From Thalassiosira profunda (Eukaryota; Bacillariophyta; Thalassiosirophyceae; Thalassiosirales; Thalassiosiraceae), in assembly GCA_036939355.1 (NCBI GenBank), contig JALLAP010000584.1, positions 1 through 11,679 on the forward strand: a stretch of DNA of 11,679 nt. The letters run 5' to 3'. The translations under genes and the position numbers were made by a program. The notes beneath the pieces were generated by a model. It had not been told where the DNA came from, did not search any database, and saw only the letters and a list, made by a program, of their open reading frames with translations. Of this stretch, positions 1-6,413 are shown piece by piece; the first letter of the stretch is position 1; every line of letters begins with the position of its first letter.

Positions 1-933
1 GGTGTGTTCGCCGCTGTGGATCCACAACTGCGCAATGTTCTTTGGGCTGTTGTTTCCCGGTGGCTCGCCCGCGTGTGTTGTCCTGTGATCGGCACGCGTA
101 CCATCAAAGTCAAAGTATTCCTCTCCAAATGTAGTCCGTGGCGAATCAGCAATAGATGCCGCATCGCCAAGCGTTGTTGCTCCCGTCATAGACGGAAAGA
201 AAAGCAACGCCCTCCCTTTCACTGGCGATACCGCAAGGCGCTGATTGTTCGCTCCCCGCAGATCGCGAAACAGTGTCCGCCCATTGTCGCACTCGTTGAG
301 ATATAACAGAAGTGTGGCCACGCGTTGCCCTCCCACATCTGGCGCTGCCTCCTCAATAGACAAGCAGTCCTCGTGCCACCCAAAGCCCTGACCGCCCCCT
401 TCGTAACGAACCAACTGCACCTCTTCCACTTGTTTTAAAGCAACGTCCGGCAGAAGTTCCACGAGGCGACGGAGCAGCGGCACCACGGCCGGGGCCGCGT
501 ATCGGGCATACCAGGTCGTCGAGCACCGAACGGCGGTGGCGCCGCTCCTCGCTTTGTTGGCATCGCTCAGGCGAGACTCCATCTTGAGGACGCGCCCGGC
601 GCCGGGCGGGGGCGATACGTGTTGCAATGCGAGCAGGTCGTCGCATTCCTTGTCGGATAAGAAACCATCAACCACGAGTACGGGCGGATCTACGTGCACA
701 AATGCCACGCGGCCATCAAATCCTTCCAAATTGACGTTGCATCGTCCCTCGAGGGCGGCAGGGTGCGGCCCGGCCATTGCCCTTCTCGCCCTTTCGGCGG
801 TTGCTGGATCCTGCGCATTCTCCGGCAGTGGCAACGACGACGCCCATTCGTCTTTCAGAGGGCCGTCGGCATCCCAAAGATCTTTGGCACTGGCAATGGA
901 TGAATGTTGCAGTGAAGATACCCTTCTAAGCAT
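1..933 (-). CDS. 2OG-Fe(II) oxygenase, prolyl 4-hydroxylase-like (3' end off the window)
   Basis: Reading the minus strand from ATG at 933 gives an open frame of 311 codons that leaves the window at base 1. The residues fit the prolyl 4-hydroxylase alpha-subunit type of 2-oxoglutarate/Fe(II) dioxygenase: an entry segment with VLVVDGFLSDKEC (about residues 85-97), the metal motif HED (H187, D189), and near the end THAGEPPGNNSPKNIAQLWIH with the second metal histidine H287 and K298, the expected 2-oxoglutarate-binding lysine. The family hydroxylates prolines on proteins using O2 and 2-oxoglutarate. The catalytic domain is almost complete, so only a few C-terminal residues should be missing. No signal peptide is clear; the start MLRRVSSLQH is basic and could be a mitochondrial leader. 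The upstream frame stays open to a stop near 1055 without another ATG; a second ATG in frame is residue 53. The usual GGET-F strand is replaced by GRTLF. The family call is strong; the substrate is unknown. Confidence 0.88.
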   Translation of the reverse strand, partial: MLRRVSSLQHSSIASAKDLWDADGPLKDEWASSLPLPENAQDPATAERARRAMAGPHPAALEGRCNVNLEGFDGRVAFVHVDPPVLVVDGFLSDKECDDLLALQHVSPPPGAGRVLKMESRLSDANKARSGATAVRCSTTWYARYAAPAVVPLLRRLVELLPDVALKQVEEVQLVRYEGGGQGFGWHEDCLSIEEAAPDVGGQRVATLLLYLNECDNGRTLFRDLRGANNQRLAVSPVKGRALLFFPSMTGATTLGDAASIADSPRTTFGEEYFDFDGTRADHRTTHAGEPPGNNSPKNIAQLWIHSGEHT

Positions 934-1209
934 AGGGATGGGATTGCTCGCAGTGAAAGAAGACGCTGCGCCGAGCATCGAGCAATGCAGCAAAAGAGCT
1001 GATGCATGACGCATGATTGGCATGCGTCGTTGATGGCTCGGGCCTCGCGCAACAGCATCAGTGCATTGCAAATGATGATCCGAGCCTAGCTGCAACCGCA
1101 CCAGTAGCGCAAAGACTGGCAGCCCCGCGGTAGTCCGCGTCGGAACGCCGCCGAAGGGGTGGTGAGGGGCGATGTGTGGGTCGGCGTGCGTGTGATGTGA
1201 TGGGTGACT

Positions 1210-1282
1210 GGGAGGGGCGCGGGCGCGGGCTCGGGGGGGAGGGCAGTAAGTGGAGGGAAGGGAGGGAACGAAGGAAAGGGGA
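1210..1282 (+). repeat. G-rich tract with quadruplex-forming pattern
   Basis: The plus strand has at least four runs of three or more G separated by 1-3 bases at 1210-1228, followed by a run of seven G and more GGA/GGG runs to 1282. This satisfies the usual pattern for an intramolecular G-quadruplex. It lies about 280 bases upstream of the prolyl hydroxylase start and is on the non-template side for the small ORF. Whether it folds or acts in regulation is not shown by the sequence. Confidence 0.55.
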
Positions 1283-1514
1283 GATCTTGAGCAGCTTGAA
1301 GCGAGAAGGTATTTCACGTAGCCCTGAGAAGGCGGCCCCGGTCTAGCGCTCTCAACAAACTGACACTAAACAATAGGAGTACCTAAATGAACAGGTTCTG
1401 GTGTCATAGCGAGATTGCATGCAAAGTTCGGCAATCAAGGCAATCAAGCAAGAAGGTGCGCGGAAAAAAACGTTGACCCGGCTTCCCTCTGCCCGCCAAG
1501 CTTTGCTCCCCGCC

Positions 1515-1549
1515 CACGTGTACATTGAGCCGGGCGGATTGGACGTCCA
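1515..1549. promoter_or_regulatory. Palindromic putative transcription-factor sites (G-box and GACGTC core)
   Basis: CACGTG (1515-1520) is the core bound by bHLH and bZIP factors. TGGACGTCCA (1540-1549) is a perfect 10-base palindrome with the GACGTC core bound by bZIP (CREB/ATF-like) factors. They lie 20 bases apart, just before a consensus splice donor at 1562, which places them near the likely 5' end of the transcript for the small ORF at 1954. Six-base sites occur often by chance, so function is only suggested. Confidence 0.3.
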
Positions 1550-1561
1550 TATTATCGTTAG

Positions 1562-1935
1562 GTGAGTGCCCGGGCGGGGGAGGACCGGGTGGGCGTTGGC
1601 GCGCGCCGCAGCCCTAGACGGGATGGCGGCGAAGTTCCGCGGCTGGGGGATTTTTGTGTCACTCCGGTCATCGACGTGAGAAGGGTGGAGCCCTCGTTCT
1701 GACGGGGCCGCCAGGGGATGGCTGCCTATGCACTGTCGTGGGACAGGGGGCTATTGGGGTGGTGTCGATTTGGTGGCTCTTTGTCGGGCATCGGGATGTT
1801 CTCATCTCGCCTGCTTCTTGGCTGTTCCCAGTAGCACAAGAGCATAAGATGTGCGAGCGGAGCCGTGATCCCCTACTTCGAGTGCTCAACATGTCCCTGA
1901 CAAACCATCTCACATTTATGTTGCAATTACCGTAG
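1562..1935 (+). other. Possible 5'-leader intron of the small membrane-protein gene
   Basis: A GTGAGT donor preceded by TTAG lies at 1562, the same donor used by four of the proposed introns in this window. A TAG acceptor at 1933-1935 follows a moderately pyrimidine-rich stretch, and the small ORF starts 18 bases later. The intron would be entirely in the leader. At 374 bases it is longer than the others here (72-115), and no coding similarity supports it. Confidence 0.3.
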
Positions 1936-1953
1936 AAAAGCAAGCAAGCAATC

Positions 1954-2163
1954 ATGGCCGTGGGTTCCCCTCCCCCGAACAACCCCAACAACAATGGGAA
2001 CAACAACGTGCGGGCCAAGGAGCAGGCGCTCGGCCCGAGAGGTAGCGGGGAGAACGAGGATGGGAACATGGACATGATCAACCTCCAGGACAACGGCATG
2101 GTCGTGGTCATGTTCCTCATGAGCGTCGCCGGCTGGATGCTCCGGGAGCGATGCGTCTGCTAA
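1954..2163 (+). CDS. Small predicted membrane protein, 69 residues, function unknown
   Basis: The frame opens at an ATG in good context (CATGGCC) and ends at TAA. The product has three parts: a Pro/Asn-rich disordered start (residues 5-18), a charged middle (19-45) and a hydrophobic segment at about 48-63 (MVVVMFLMSVAGWML) followed by a short basic tail ending RERCVC. This suggests a tail-anchored or single-pass protein with the C-terminus just past the membrane; the two last cysteines could be lipidated. A 16-residue hydrophobic run is short, more typical of ER, Golgi or mitochondrial outer membranes than of the plasma membrane. An AATAAA lies 105 bases after the stop. I recognise no family. 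The minus strand also has open frames here, but they are rich in low-complexity residues and less protein-like. Moderate confidence that it is a gene. Confidence 0.5.
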   Translation: MAVGSPPPNNPNNNGNNNVRAKEQALGPRGSGENEDGNMDMINLQDNGMVVVMFLMSVAGWMLRERCVC

Positions 2164-2267
2164 ATTGCAGGCCATTGGCACGGGGGCACAGCCTCTATTT
2201 TTGTGCAAACCACGAACATCAAACAGGAGGCGTGAAGGTTTCTTGTTTATGTTGAGCCGGACCCGTA

Positions 2268-2273
2268 AATAAA
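2268..2273 (+). terminator. Possible polyadenylation signal AATAAA for the small membrane-protein gene
   Basis: An AATAAA hexamer lies about 105 bases beyond the stop codon of the 69-residue ORF, in an A-rich context. It is the canonical animal/plant signal, but protists vary and many do without it, so this is a weak call. Confidence 0.3.
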
Positions 2274-2358
2274 AATACAGCAATGGACATTATTGGGTGG
2301 CGTATGCCCTCCAGTGTCAAAGGGGAGAATGCGTTTGCAAATCGCAGACACTTGATGT

Positions 2359-2389
2359 GGGAGAGGGGGAGAGGAGAGAGGAGAGAGGA
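2359..2389 (+). repeat. GA-rich polypurine tract
   Basis: Thirty-one consecutive purines with repeated GAGAGGA units, in the 3' untranslated region of the minus-strand arrestin gene. Such tracts are common microsatellite-like sequence and can form triplex DNA; no function is claimed. Confidence 0.6.
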
Positions 2390-2505
2390 TTGCAAGAGGA
2401 AGTGGGGGAGAGAAGCTGGTTCTCCCCTGCACTCTATGTTGTAAACTAGAGATAGAAACAACCAACCAGCACTTGCATTCCATACAGTGTTTACTTTCAA
2501 TTGCA

Positions 2506-3879
2506 CTACATCCTTCCGGAATCAAACAGAGCATCCCGTTCCATCAAAGGCTCCATGAGGGGGTTAAACTGGGGCTGCTGCGGGGGATCCCTCTCTTCCG
2601 AGGTTTCGTCGGCATCGCATTCGTCAGCAGACGCTTCCACGGAAGGCTTCTGCAGCTCCTGCTCCGCAACATCCACAGCAATCTCCTCTTCTCCCCCAAC
2701 CGCGAGAGGAGATCCTACCACAAACGTGCTGTCGAGGTAAGGCACGGGCACTGCCGACGCATCGCTTGTGCTAGGGCTGTAGGAGTAAGAGTACCCCTCG
2801 TCGTCGGATCTCGATGGGGCGCTTGGAGCTGGAATTGCCTCGATGGTGGCGGTGACAACGGGTGTGTGCCGGGGGGAGACAATTTCGACGGGAATGTGGA
2901 TCTTCGGAGACGTGAAGCCGGAGGGGGTCTTTGCTTCGATGCTGACGTAGTGGGCGATCTTGATGAGCTTGCCGGTGTAACTCTGAACCACGTAGTCAGG
3001 AACTGTGAACTTCAACTGATTGGCGCCCTCCTTCACGGACCCCAGCACCTCTTCGTACACGGTGACTGGCTTCGTATCGCCGACCGGCTTGCAGCGGCTG
3101 CGTTTGAGTTGGGCTTTGCCCCGGGGCTGCATCGCATCCGTCCGCTCAAAGCTGGAGGAGCGGATGATTGATTTGTTCGTCGAGTGATGTGGATTGACGC
3201 CAGAAGTGCGAAAGTCCACCGTTTGTTTCAGCTTGGCCGACACGTGCTCGACCTTCGTACGGGATTCATTCTTCAAGCCCAAGTTGATCGTCAGATCTTC
3301 GCCGACGCCCACCCGGCTATCCTCCGCCCCCGCAGCCCACGTAATGCTCCCCCGTGGAAGACAGTACATGTAGCTCATCTTATTGGTCGTTGGGTCCGCC
3401 ACGCTGGGGGCAGGAGAGATGGGAGGCTTCCCAATAACGTCAATCTGTATCTCCTGGTCTTTGCCCCGGAAACGGAACAGGTGCAGCTTGATTTTGTAGC
3501 GGATCGCACAGAACCCTCCGTTACCGTCCTTGTAGTAGAACGACGACGGGAGCTGGTCCGGTATGTGGAATTCGAAGGGGTAGCGTCCGGCCCTCACGGC
3601 ATCTCGCGAGGTATCGAACGGAATGATCGTCCGGATGATGTCGCGCTTTGCAGTTTTGTACTTGGGCCCTCCATGCTTTGCGCCCGCCCCGGCCTCTTTG
3701 TACATGACCTCCACATCTTCCTTCCCGATGAAATAGAGCGTCACACCAGAGAAAGGATCGTTCGACACGGCCTCAGGGCAGCGGAGCTCCCCCGTTATTG
3801 TGGAGCCCGCCTGCACGCACGTCCTCGATCCATTGACGCTCAGGAATACGTTCTTCGTAGCGGATGACGAATTGCCCAT
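2506..3879 (-). CDS. Arrestin-fold protein (alpha-arrestin/ARRDC-like) with N-myristoylation signal
   Basis: A single open frame of 457 residues. Residues about 8-155 read as an arrestin N domain (FLSVNGSRTCVQAGSTITGE, then GVTLYFIGKEDVEV and YPFEFHIPDQLPSSFYY, IRYKIKLHL), and about 165-338 as an arrestin C domain ending KIHIPVEIV. Arrestins of this type are adaptors that select membrane proteins for ubiquitination, endocytosis or signalling. The start MGNSSSA has Gly2 and Ser6 and fits the N-myristoyltransferase consensus, suggesting direct membrane attachment. The tail (345-457) is disordered, with a tyrosine/serine repeat YSYSYSPS (363-370), acidic stretches and a small repeat PLMEPLME near the end. 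No PPxY motif, the usual ubiquitin-ligase docking site of alpha-arrestins, is present. The ATG is the first in frame after a CAA-rich leader. Divergent from the plastid protein gene 376 bases away. Fold call strong; cargo unknown. Confidence 0.85.
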   Translation of the reverse strand: MGNSSSATKNVFLSVNGSRTCVQAGSTITGELRCPEAVSNDPFSGVTLYFIGKEDVEVMYKEAGAGAKHGGPKYKTAKRDIIRTIIPFDTSRDAVRAGRYPFEFHIPDQLPSSFYYKDGNGGFCAIRYKIKLHLFRFRGKDQEIQIDVIGKPPISPAPSVADPTTNKMSYMYCLPRGSITWAAGAEDSRVGVGEDLTINLGLKNESRTKVEHVSAKLKQTVDFRTSGVNPHHSTNKSIIRSSSFERTDAMQPRGKAQLKRSRCKPVGDTKPVTVYEEVLGSVKEGANQLKFTVPDYVVQSYTGKLIKIAHYVSIEAKTPSGFTSPKIHIPVEIVSPRHTPVVTATIEAIPAPSAPSRSDDEGYSYSYSPSTSDASAVPVPYLDSTFVVGSPLAVGGEEEIAVDVAEQELQKPSVEASADECDADETSEERDPPQQPQFNPLMEPLMERDALFDSGRM

Positions 3880-4255
3880 TATGTCTCCTCGGTCTGCTGT
3901 TATCTTTGCTTCATAATATTGTCGGTGGCCTCACGCTGGAGGCGTTGTTGCTGTTGTTGTTGTTTTTGCGATGAAGGAGCAGGCGTCGTTCAAGGGTGCA
4001 CGGCTGGAGGCTGGAGCTGTCGACGAGAACCCCAGACCCTGCATGCTGCGGGCGGCGAGGTGCGAAGGTGCTGCCTGGTCGATACAACGACACCGAGACT
4101 CATGTCGCTTGGCTGAAGCCACAAAAAAGAGAGGCAGGAGGTTGATGCGTCAGCCAGCTTGGCAATCAGCCATCATCGTCCCATGCATCGCATCTCTCCC
4201 TCTTCCACGCACACCAAAGCTCCGCGCACACCCCATCATCCAGCAACCAACGATC
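3880..4255. promoter_or_regulatory. Shared divergent promoter region (arrestin / plastid lumen protein)
   Basis: 376 bases separate the start codons of two divergently transcribed genes, so both promoters and leaders must lie here. The only clear structure is a GTT-repeat run (3944-3968), which is CAA-rich in the arrestin leader. Open frames crossing this interval (from 3911 to 4122 on either strand) are short and low in complexity. No TATA box or known element is evident. Confidence 0.5.
3944..3968 (+). repeat. GTT/CAA trinucleotide repeat in arrestin leader
   Basis: A 25-base stretch of GTT units with one CTG interruption. On the minus strand it reads (CAA)n and lies about 65-90 bases before the arrestin ATG, so it is probably in the 5' untranslated region. 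Confidence 0.55.
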
Positions 4256-4612
4256 ATGAAGGCATCAACGGGCACCCTCCTCCTCGTAATTGCAATAGCC
4301 GCTCAGCCCGCCGCAGCGTTTCAAACCTCCACCCGAAGGGCGCTGGTGCACAAGCTTGCAAAGTCCTCCGGCGCTGCGGTCGCCTCCTCCCTCCTCCTTC
4401 CAAACGTCGCGTCCGCTGCCGAGAAGAAACCCAAGAAGGCATTGCTGCGAGGTGGAAAGAACGCGTCAGATGCCCTGCATAACGGGACCGACCTGGTGGG
4501 AGCGGAGGCGGAGGTGGCGTCCGGTCTGCTCGATAAGATGGGAATGAGCGATATCACGCCCGATAAGGGGCCCAGCAGCCGCGCGCCCCCGGCACCGAAG
4601 AAGAAGGGCTAG
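4256..4612 (+). CDS. Small plastid-targeted, probably thylakoid-lumen protein, unknown function
   Basis: A 118-residue frame. Residues 1-21 are a signal peptide (KASTGTLLLVIAIAAQPAAA) ending in an A-F junction with F22, matching the ASAFAP-type motif that directs import into secondary red plastids. Then comes a short basic transit region with a twin arginine (R27, R28), a hydrophobic run and VASAA (51-55), an expected lumen-peptidase site after A54. This three-part leader is known from lumen proteins of diatoms and relatives. The mature part would be only about 64 residues, Lys-rich at both ends (EKKPKK and PKKKG), with a central motif GLLDKMGMSDITPDKGPSS. I do not recognise it as a photosystem subunit. 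The frame extends upstream to 3971, but the signal peptide starting at 4256 fixes the start. Converges with TAP42 244 bases away. Targeting well supported; role unknown. Confidence 0.8.
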   Translation: MKASTGTLLLVIAIAAQPAAAFQTSTRRALVHKLAKSSGAAVASSLLLPNVASAAEKKPKKALLRGGKNASDALHNGTDLVGAEAEVASGLLDKMGMSDITPDKGPSSRAPPAPKKKG

Positions 4613-4856
4613 AGATTCTGCTCGCTTGCAGTGATGGAAAGACCAATCCAATCAACTCAATGCTCTTGAATTGGCGAAAGCAAGCGGATATGGCATGAGC
4701 GACACAAAACCCATCATTCACTGTTGAAGATCGATTCAAAGACGTACCTGAAAGAAAAGTGGATACCTCTCGAGTGCATGAGAAACCCCTGAAATGTCAC
4801 ATCCCCGGAACGATTGCCATACTCCTCACGCGCAATACACTTCCCCCGGATCTCCC

Positions 4857-6188
4857 TCAGAAATTGCGATCCCCCCGCTCGGACATCTTGTTCCCGCTCC
4901 CCCGGGGATTCTCCTCCTTCCAATCATCCCACTCTCGATCGAGCTTGGCGCTCGCCTCCACCAGCCGTTCGTCGTCCTCCATCCCGTCCCGCACGAGCTG
5001 GTCGTACCGCTTGGGCTTGAACTTGGCCTCCGCCTCGGCCACCTTTTGCGCCTCCGCTCGGGCAATGGCGTCGGCGCGTTCGCGCTCCCCCAGCTCTTCG
5101 AGGGACATTGTGGGTTGGTTCCACCCCGGGCGGAAGACGCCGTCCGCGATCTGCTGCCGTTGGATGCCCTGCACCGGTCGCAATTGGCCGTTCGACACCC
5201 GCTGCTTCGTGTACTCCAGCTGCCCCGTGAGGGGATTCTGCGTGATCTGCGTCATTTGCAGCGGTTGATTGGGTCCACCATTGCGCCCGGGCAATCCCCC
5301 CGCCTGCGACGCCGGCCGTCCCGGCATGCCCCCTTGGTTCATCCGGGGATCCGTCCCCTGCACCCGCGCGCTCTCCATCCTGACGGCCATGTCGAGCATT
5401 TCCAGCTCGCTCTTGGACGATTGTATCTCCTCCAGGCTTTCCTCGGCGTACATCCGCAGCGTTTCGATGTGCAATGTTCGCGATAACGAGTCCAGGTCGT
5501 GGCCCTCCATCTGCTCTTCCTCCGCGAGGCCGAGGCGCTTCCGGCGTTCCACCTGGGATTGCAACTGCGTCCGTGTTTGCGCGGTGGCCTTCTTCCGTTG
5601 AAACCTCTGTATCTTCATCTCCCGAATTTGGGACGGGTTTATTCTCGATTGAGATCTCCCCGAAGAAGACTCGTCCGCGTCCTCCAAATCCAACAGGGCG
5701 TGGTATTCTTTCAGCGTTGCCTCCGGCAGCATGTCCTCCCCCAATTGCTCCATCTTCTTCAGAAAGGAGTGGTAATATTCCACCGCCCTCGTGACGTTTC
5801 GTTTCCTCAAAAGCGATGGACTCGGACCAGTGGTGCCGCCATTTCTGCTCCCGCCATTGTCCGCTGCTCCTGCTGGTGCACTGTGCGTGGGCAGCATGAG
5901 ATGTGCCCGTCCCAGCTGGTACTCCACGCCCATCAATTCCAGCGACGACGTCGGGACGTCGTCCAGCGATTCGTTCTTGGAAAACAGCCCGTTGCGGGAG
6001 ATTTGCAATTGCAGTTTGTCCAGCAGGGCGATCGCTTTCTCTATCGGCGTTTGTTGGGGAGTTGTGGCGTCATTGTCTCCGTCGGCGGCGGGAGGGGGCG
6101 AGCCGCCGTCCAGCCAGGCGACGGCCAGCGAGAGGGCCTCGGGCAGGGACGTCACGCCCGGCGCTAGCTCGGATTCGTCGGACGCCAT
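4857..6188 (-). CDS. TAP42/alpha-4 (IGBP1-like) PP2A-associated regulator
   Basis: A 443-residue product from ATG 6188 (context CCATGGC). In yeast, plants and animals the TAP42/alpha-4 family binds catalytic subunits of PP2A-type phosphatases, stabilises them and links them to TOR signalling in the cytosol. Diagnostic segments: an N-terminal helical part (about 10-235) with AVEYYHSFLKKMEQL (135-149) and the basic motif REMKIQRFQRKK (189-200), which in alpha-4 holds the Arg/Lys pair contacting the phosphatase; then MSLEELGERERADAIARAEA (361-380) and the C-terminal signature REWDDWKEENPRGSGNK (418-434). Between them (about 283-350) is a Gly/Gln/Pro-rich linker. Length is close to or a little above that usual for the family. 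The frame stays open 50 codons upstream to an ATG at 6338, but that part is low-complexity and lies before the conserved start. No intron needed. Strong call. Confidence 0.92.
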   Translation of the reverse strand: MASDESELAPGVTSLPEALSLAVAWLDGGSPPPAADGDNDATTPQQTPIEKAIALLDKLQLQISRNGLFSKNESLDDVPTSSLELMGVEYQLGRAHLMLPTHSAPAGAADNGGSRNGGTTGPSPSLLRKRNVTRAVEYYHSFLKKMEQLGEDMLPEATLKEYHALLDLEDADESSSGRSQSRINPSQIREMKIQRFQRKKATAQTRTQLQSQVERRKRLGLAEEEQMEGHDLDSLSRTLHIETLRMYAEESLEEIQSSKSELEMLDMAVRMESARVQGTDPRMNQGGMPGRPASQAGGLPGRNGGPNQPLQMTQITQNPLTGQLEYTKQRVSNGQLRPVQGIQRQQIADGVFRPGWNQPTMSLEELGERERADAIARAEAQKVAEAEAKFKPKRYDQLVRDGMEDDERLVEASAKLDREWDDWKEENPRGSGNKMSERGDRNF

Positions 6189-6413
6189 GGCGGAGGCGGA
6201 GCTGGGGCGCGGAGAGGAGAGGAGGCTGTCAGGCGACGGAGGTGTGGTTGGTGGTTGGTGGTTGGTGGTGCACTTTGGAGGGAAGGAGGATGCGCAACGA
6301 CCTGGCAACGACCCCTCCCCCTCCCTCCCCATCACCACACAAAATCACCCGCATCACCCTGCACCCCCCGCATCCATCACTTCCAGACCATCACCCCCGG
6401 GCTGGCCGCGATG
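6189..6413. promoter_or_regulatory. Compact bidirectional promoter (TAP42 / F-box-like copy 1)
   Basis: 225 bases separate the start codons of divergent genes. It contains a 7-base unit GGTTGGT repeated 3.4 times (6246-6270) near the TAP42 side and a CACCC/CATCACC-rich stretch (about 6305-6400) before the F-box-like start. The second stretch loosely resembles the C-rich leader before copy 2 (about 8085-8130). No TATA box is evident. Confidence 0.45.
6246..6270 (+). repeat. Tandem 7-base repeat GGTTGGT (3.4 copies), two-tetrad quadruplex pattern
   Basis: Perfect tandem copies of GGTTGGT at 6246-6252, 6253-6259 and 6260-6266 with a partial fourth. Regularly spaced GG pairs with TT and T loops match the pattern of two-tetrad G-quadruplexes such as the thrombin-binding aptamer. 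It lies about 60-80 bases upstream of the TAP42 ATG. Confidence 0.65.

Larger units (their letters stand above)
934..1953. other. Gene-poor interval between prolyl hydroxylase and small membrane-protein ORF
   Basis: About 1 kb with no open frame that looks coding on either strand. It must hold the promoter of the prolyl hydroxylase (leftward) and of the small ORF at 1954 (rightward). It contains a G-rich tract (about 1210-1282), a 9-base unit repeated twice in tandem (1430-1447), a CACGTG palindrome (1515-1520), a TGGACGTCCA palindrome (1540-1549) and a possible leader intron (1562-1935). The short frames seen here have no recognisable domain and are taken as chance. Confidence 0.6.
2164..2505. 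other. Convergent intergenic region (3' ends of small ORF and arrestin)
   Basis: 342 bases between two converging genes, holding both 3' untranslated regions. It contains an AATAAA on the plus strand and a purine-only run of 31 bases (2359-2389) made largely of GA and GGA units, which on the arrestin transcript would be a pyrimidine tract. No convincing coding frame or RNA gene is seen. Confidence 0.55.

Noticed and set aside
353..646. 97-residue minus-strand frame inside the prolyl hydroxylase region
   Set aside because: It is Arg/Gly-rich and in a different phase from the frame carrying HED and HAGEPPG motifs.
920..1055. Upstream exon or splice acceptor (CTTAG) before the prolyl hydroxylase frame
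   Set aside because: A pyrimidine-rich stretch ending CTTAG is present near 928, but no GTGAG donor is found in the next several hundred bases of the minus strand, and the ATG at 933 suffices.
1668..2283. Two minus-strand open frames (150 and 118 residues) over the small membrane-protein ORF
   Set aside because: Neither shows a domain or an obvious start context; they would overlap each other in different phases. The plus-strand ORF is more protein-like, though I cannot exclude them fully.
2473..3867. Two consecutive open frames antisense to the arrestin, in the same reading phase
   Set aside because: No domain or sensible composition; the minus strand reads as a full arrestin. Taken as a shadow of coding bias.
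3971..4255. 95-codon N-terminal extension of the plastid protein
   Set aside because: It would bury the signal peptide, which must be N-terminal. The ATG at 4256 gives a textbook targeting sequence.
4794..6167. Near-continuous open frame antisense to TAP42, long enough to suggest a gene
   Set aside because: The predicted protein is Arg/Pro/Leu/Ser-rich with no domain, and it mirrors codons of a clearly recognisable TAP42. It follows from GC-rich coding sequence on the opposite strand.
6189..6338. 50-codon upstream extension of TAP42
   Set aside because: Low-complexity Pro/Ser sequence outside the conserved family start, overlapping the divergent promoter; ATG 6188 has a better context.
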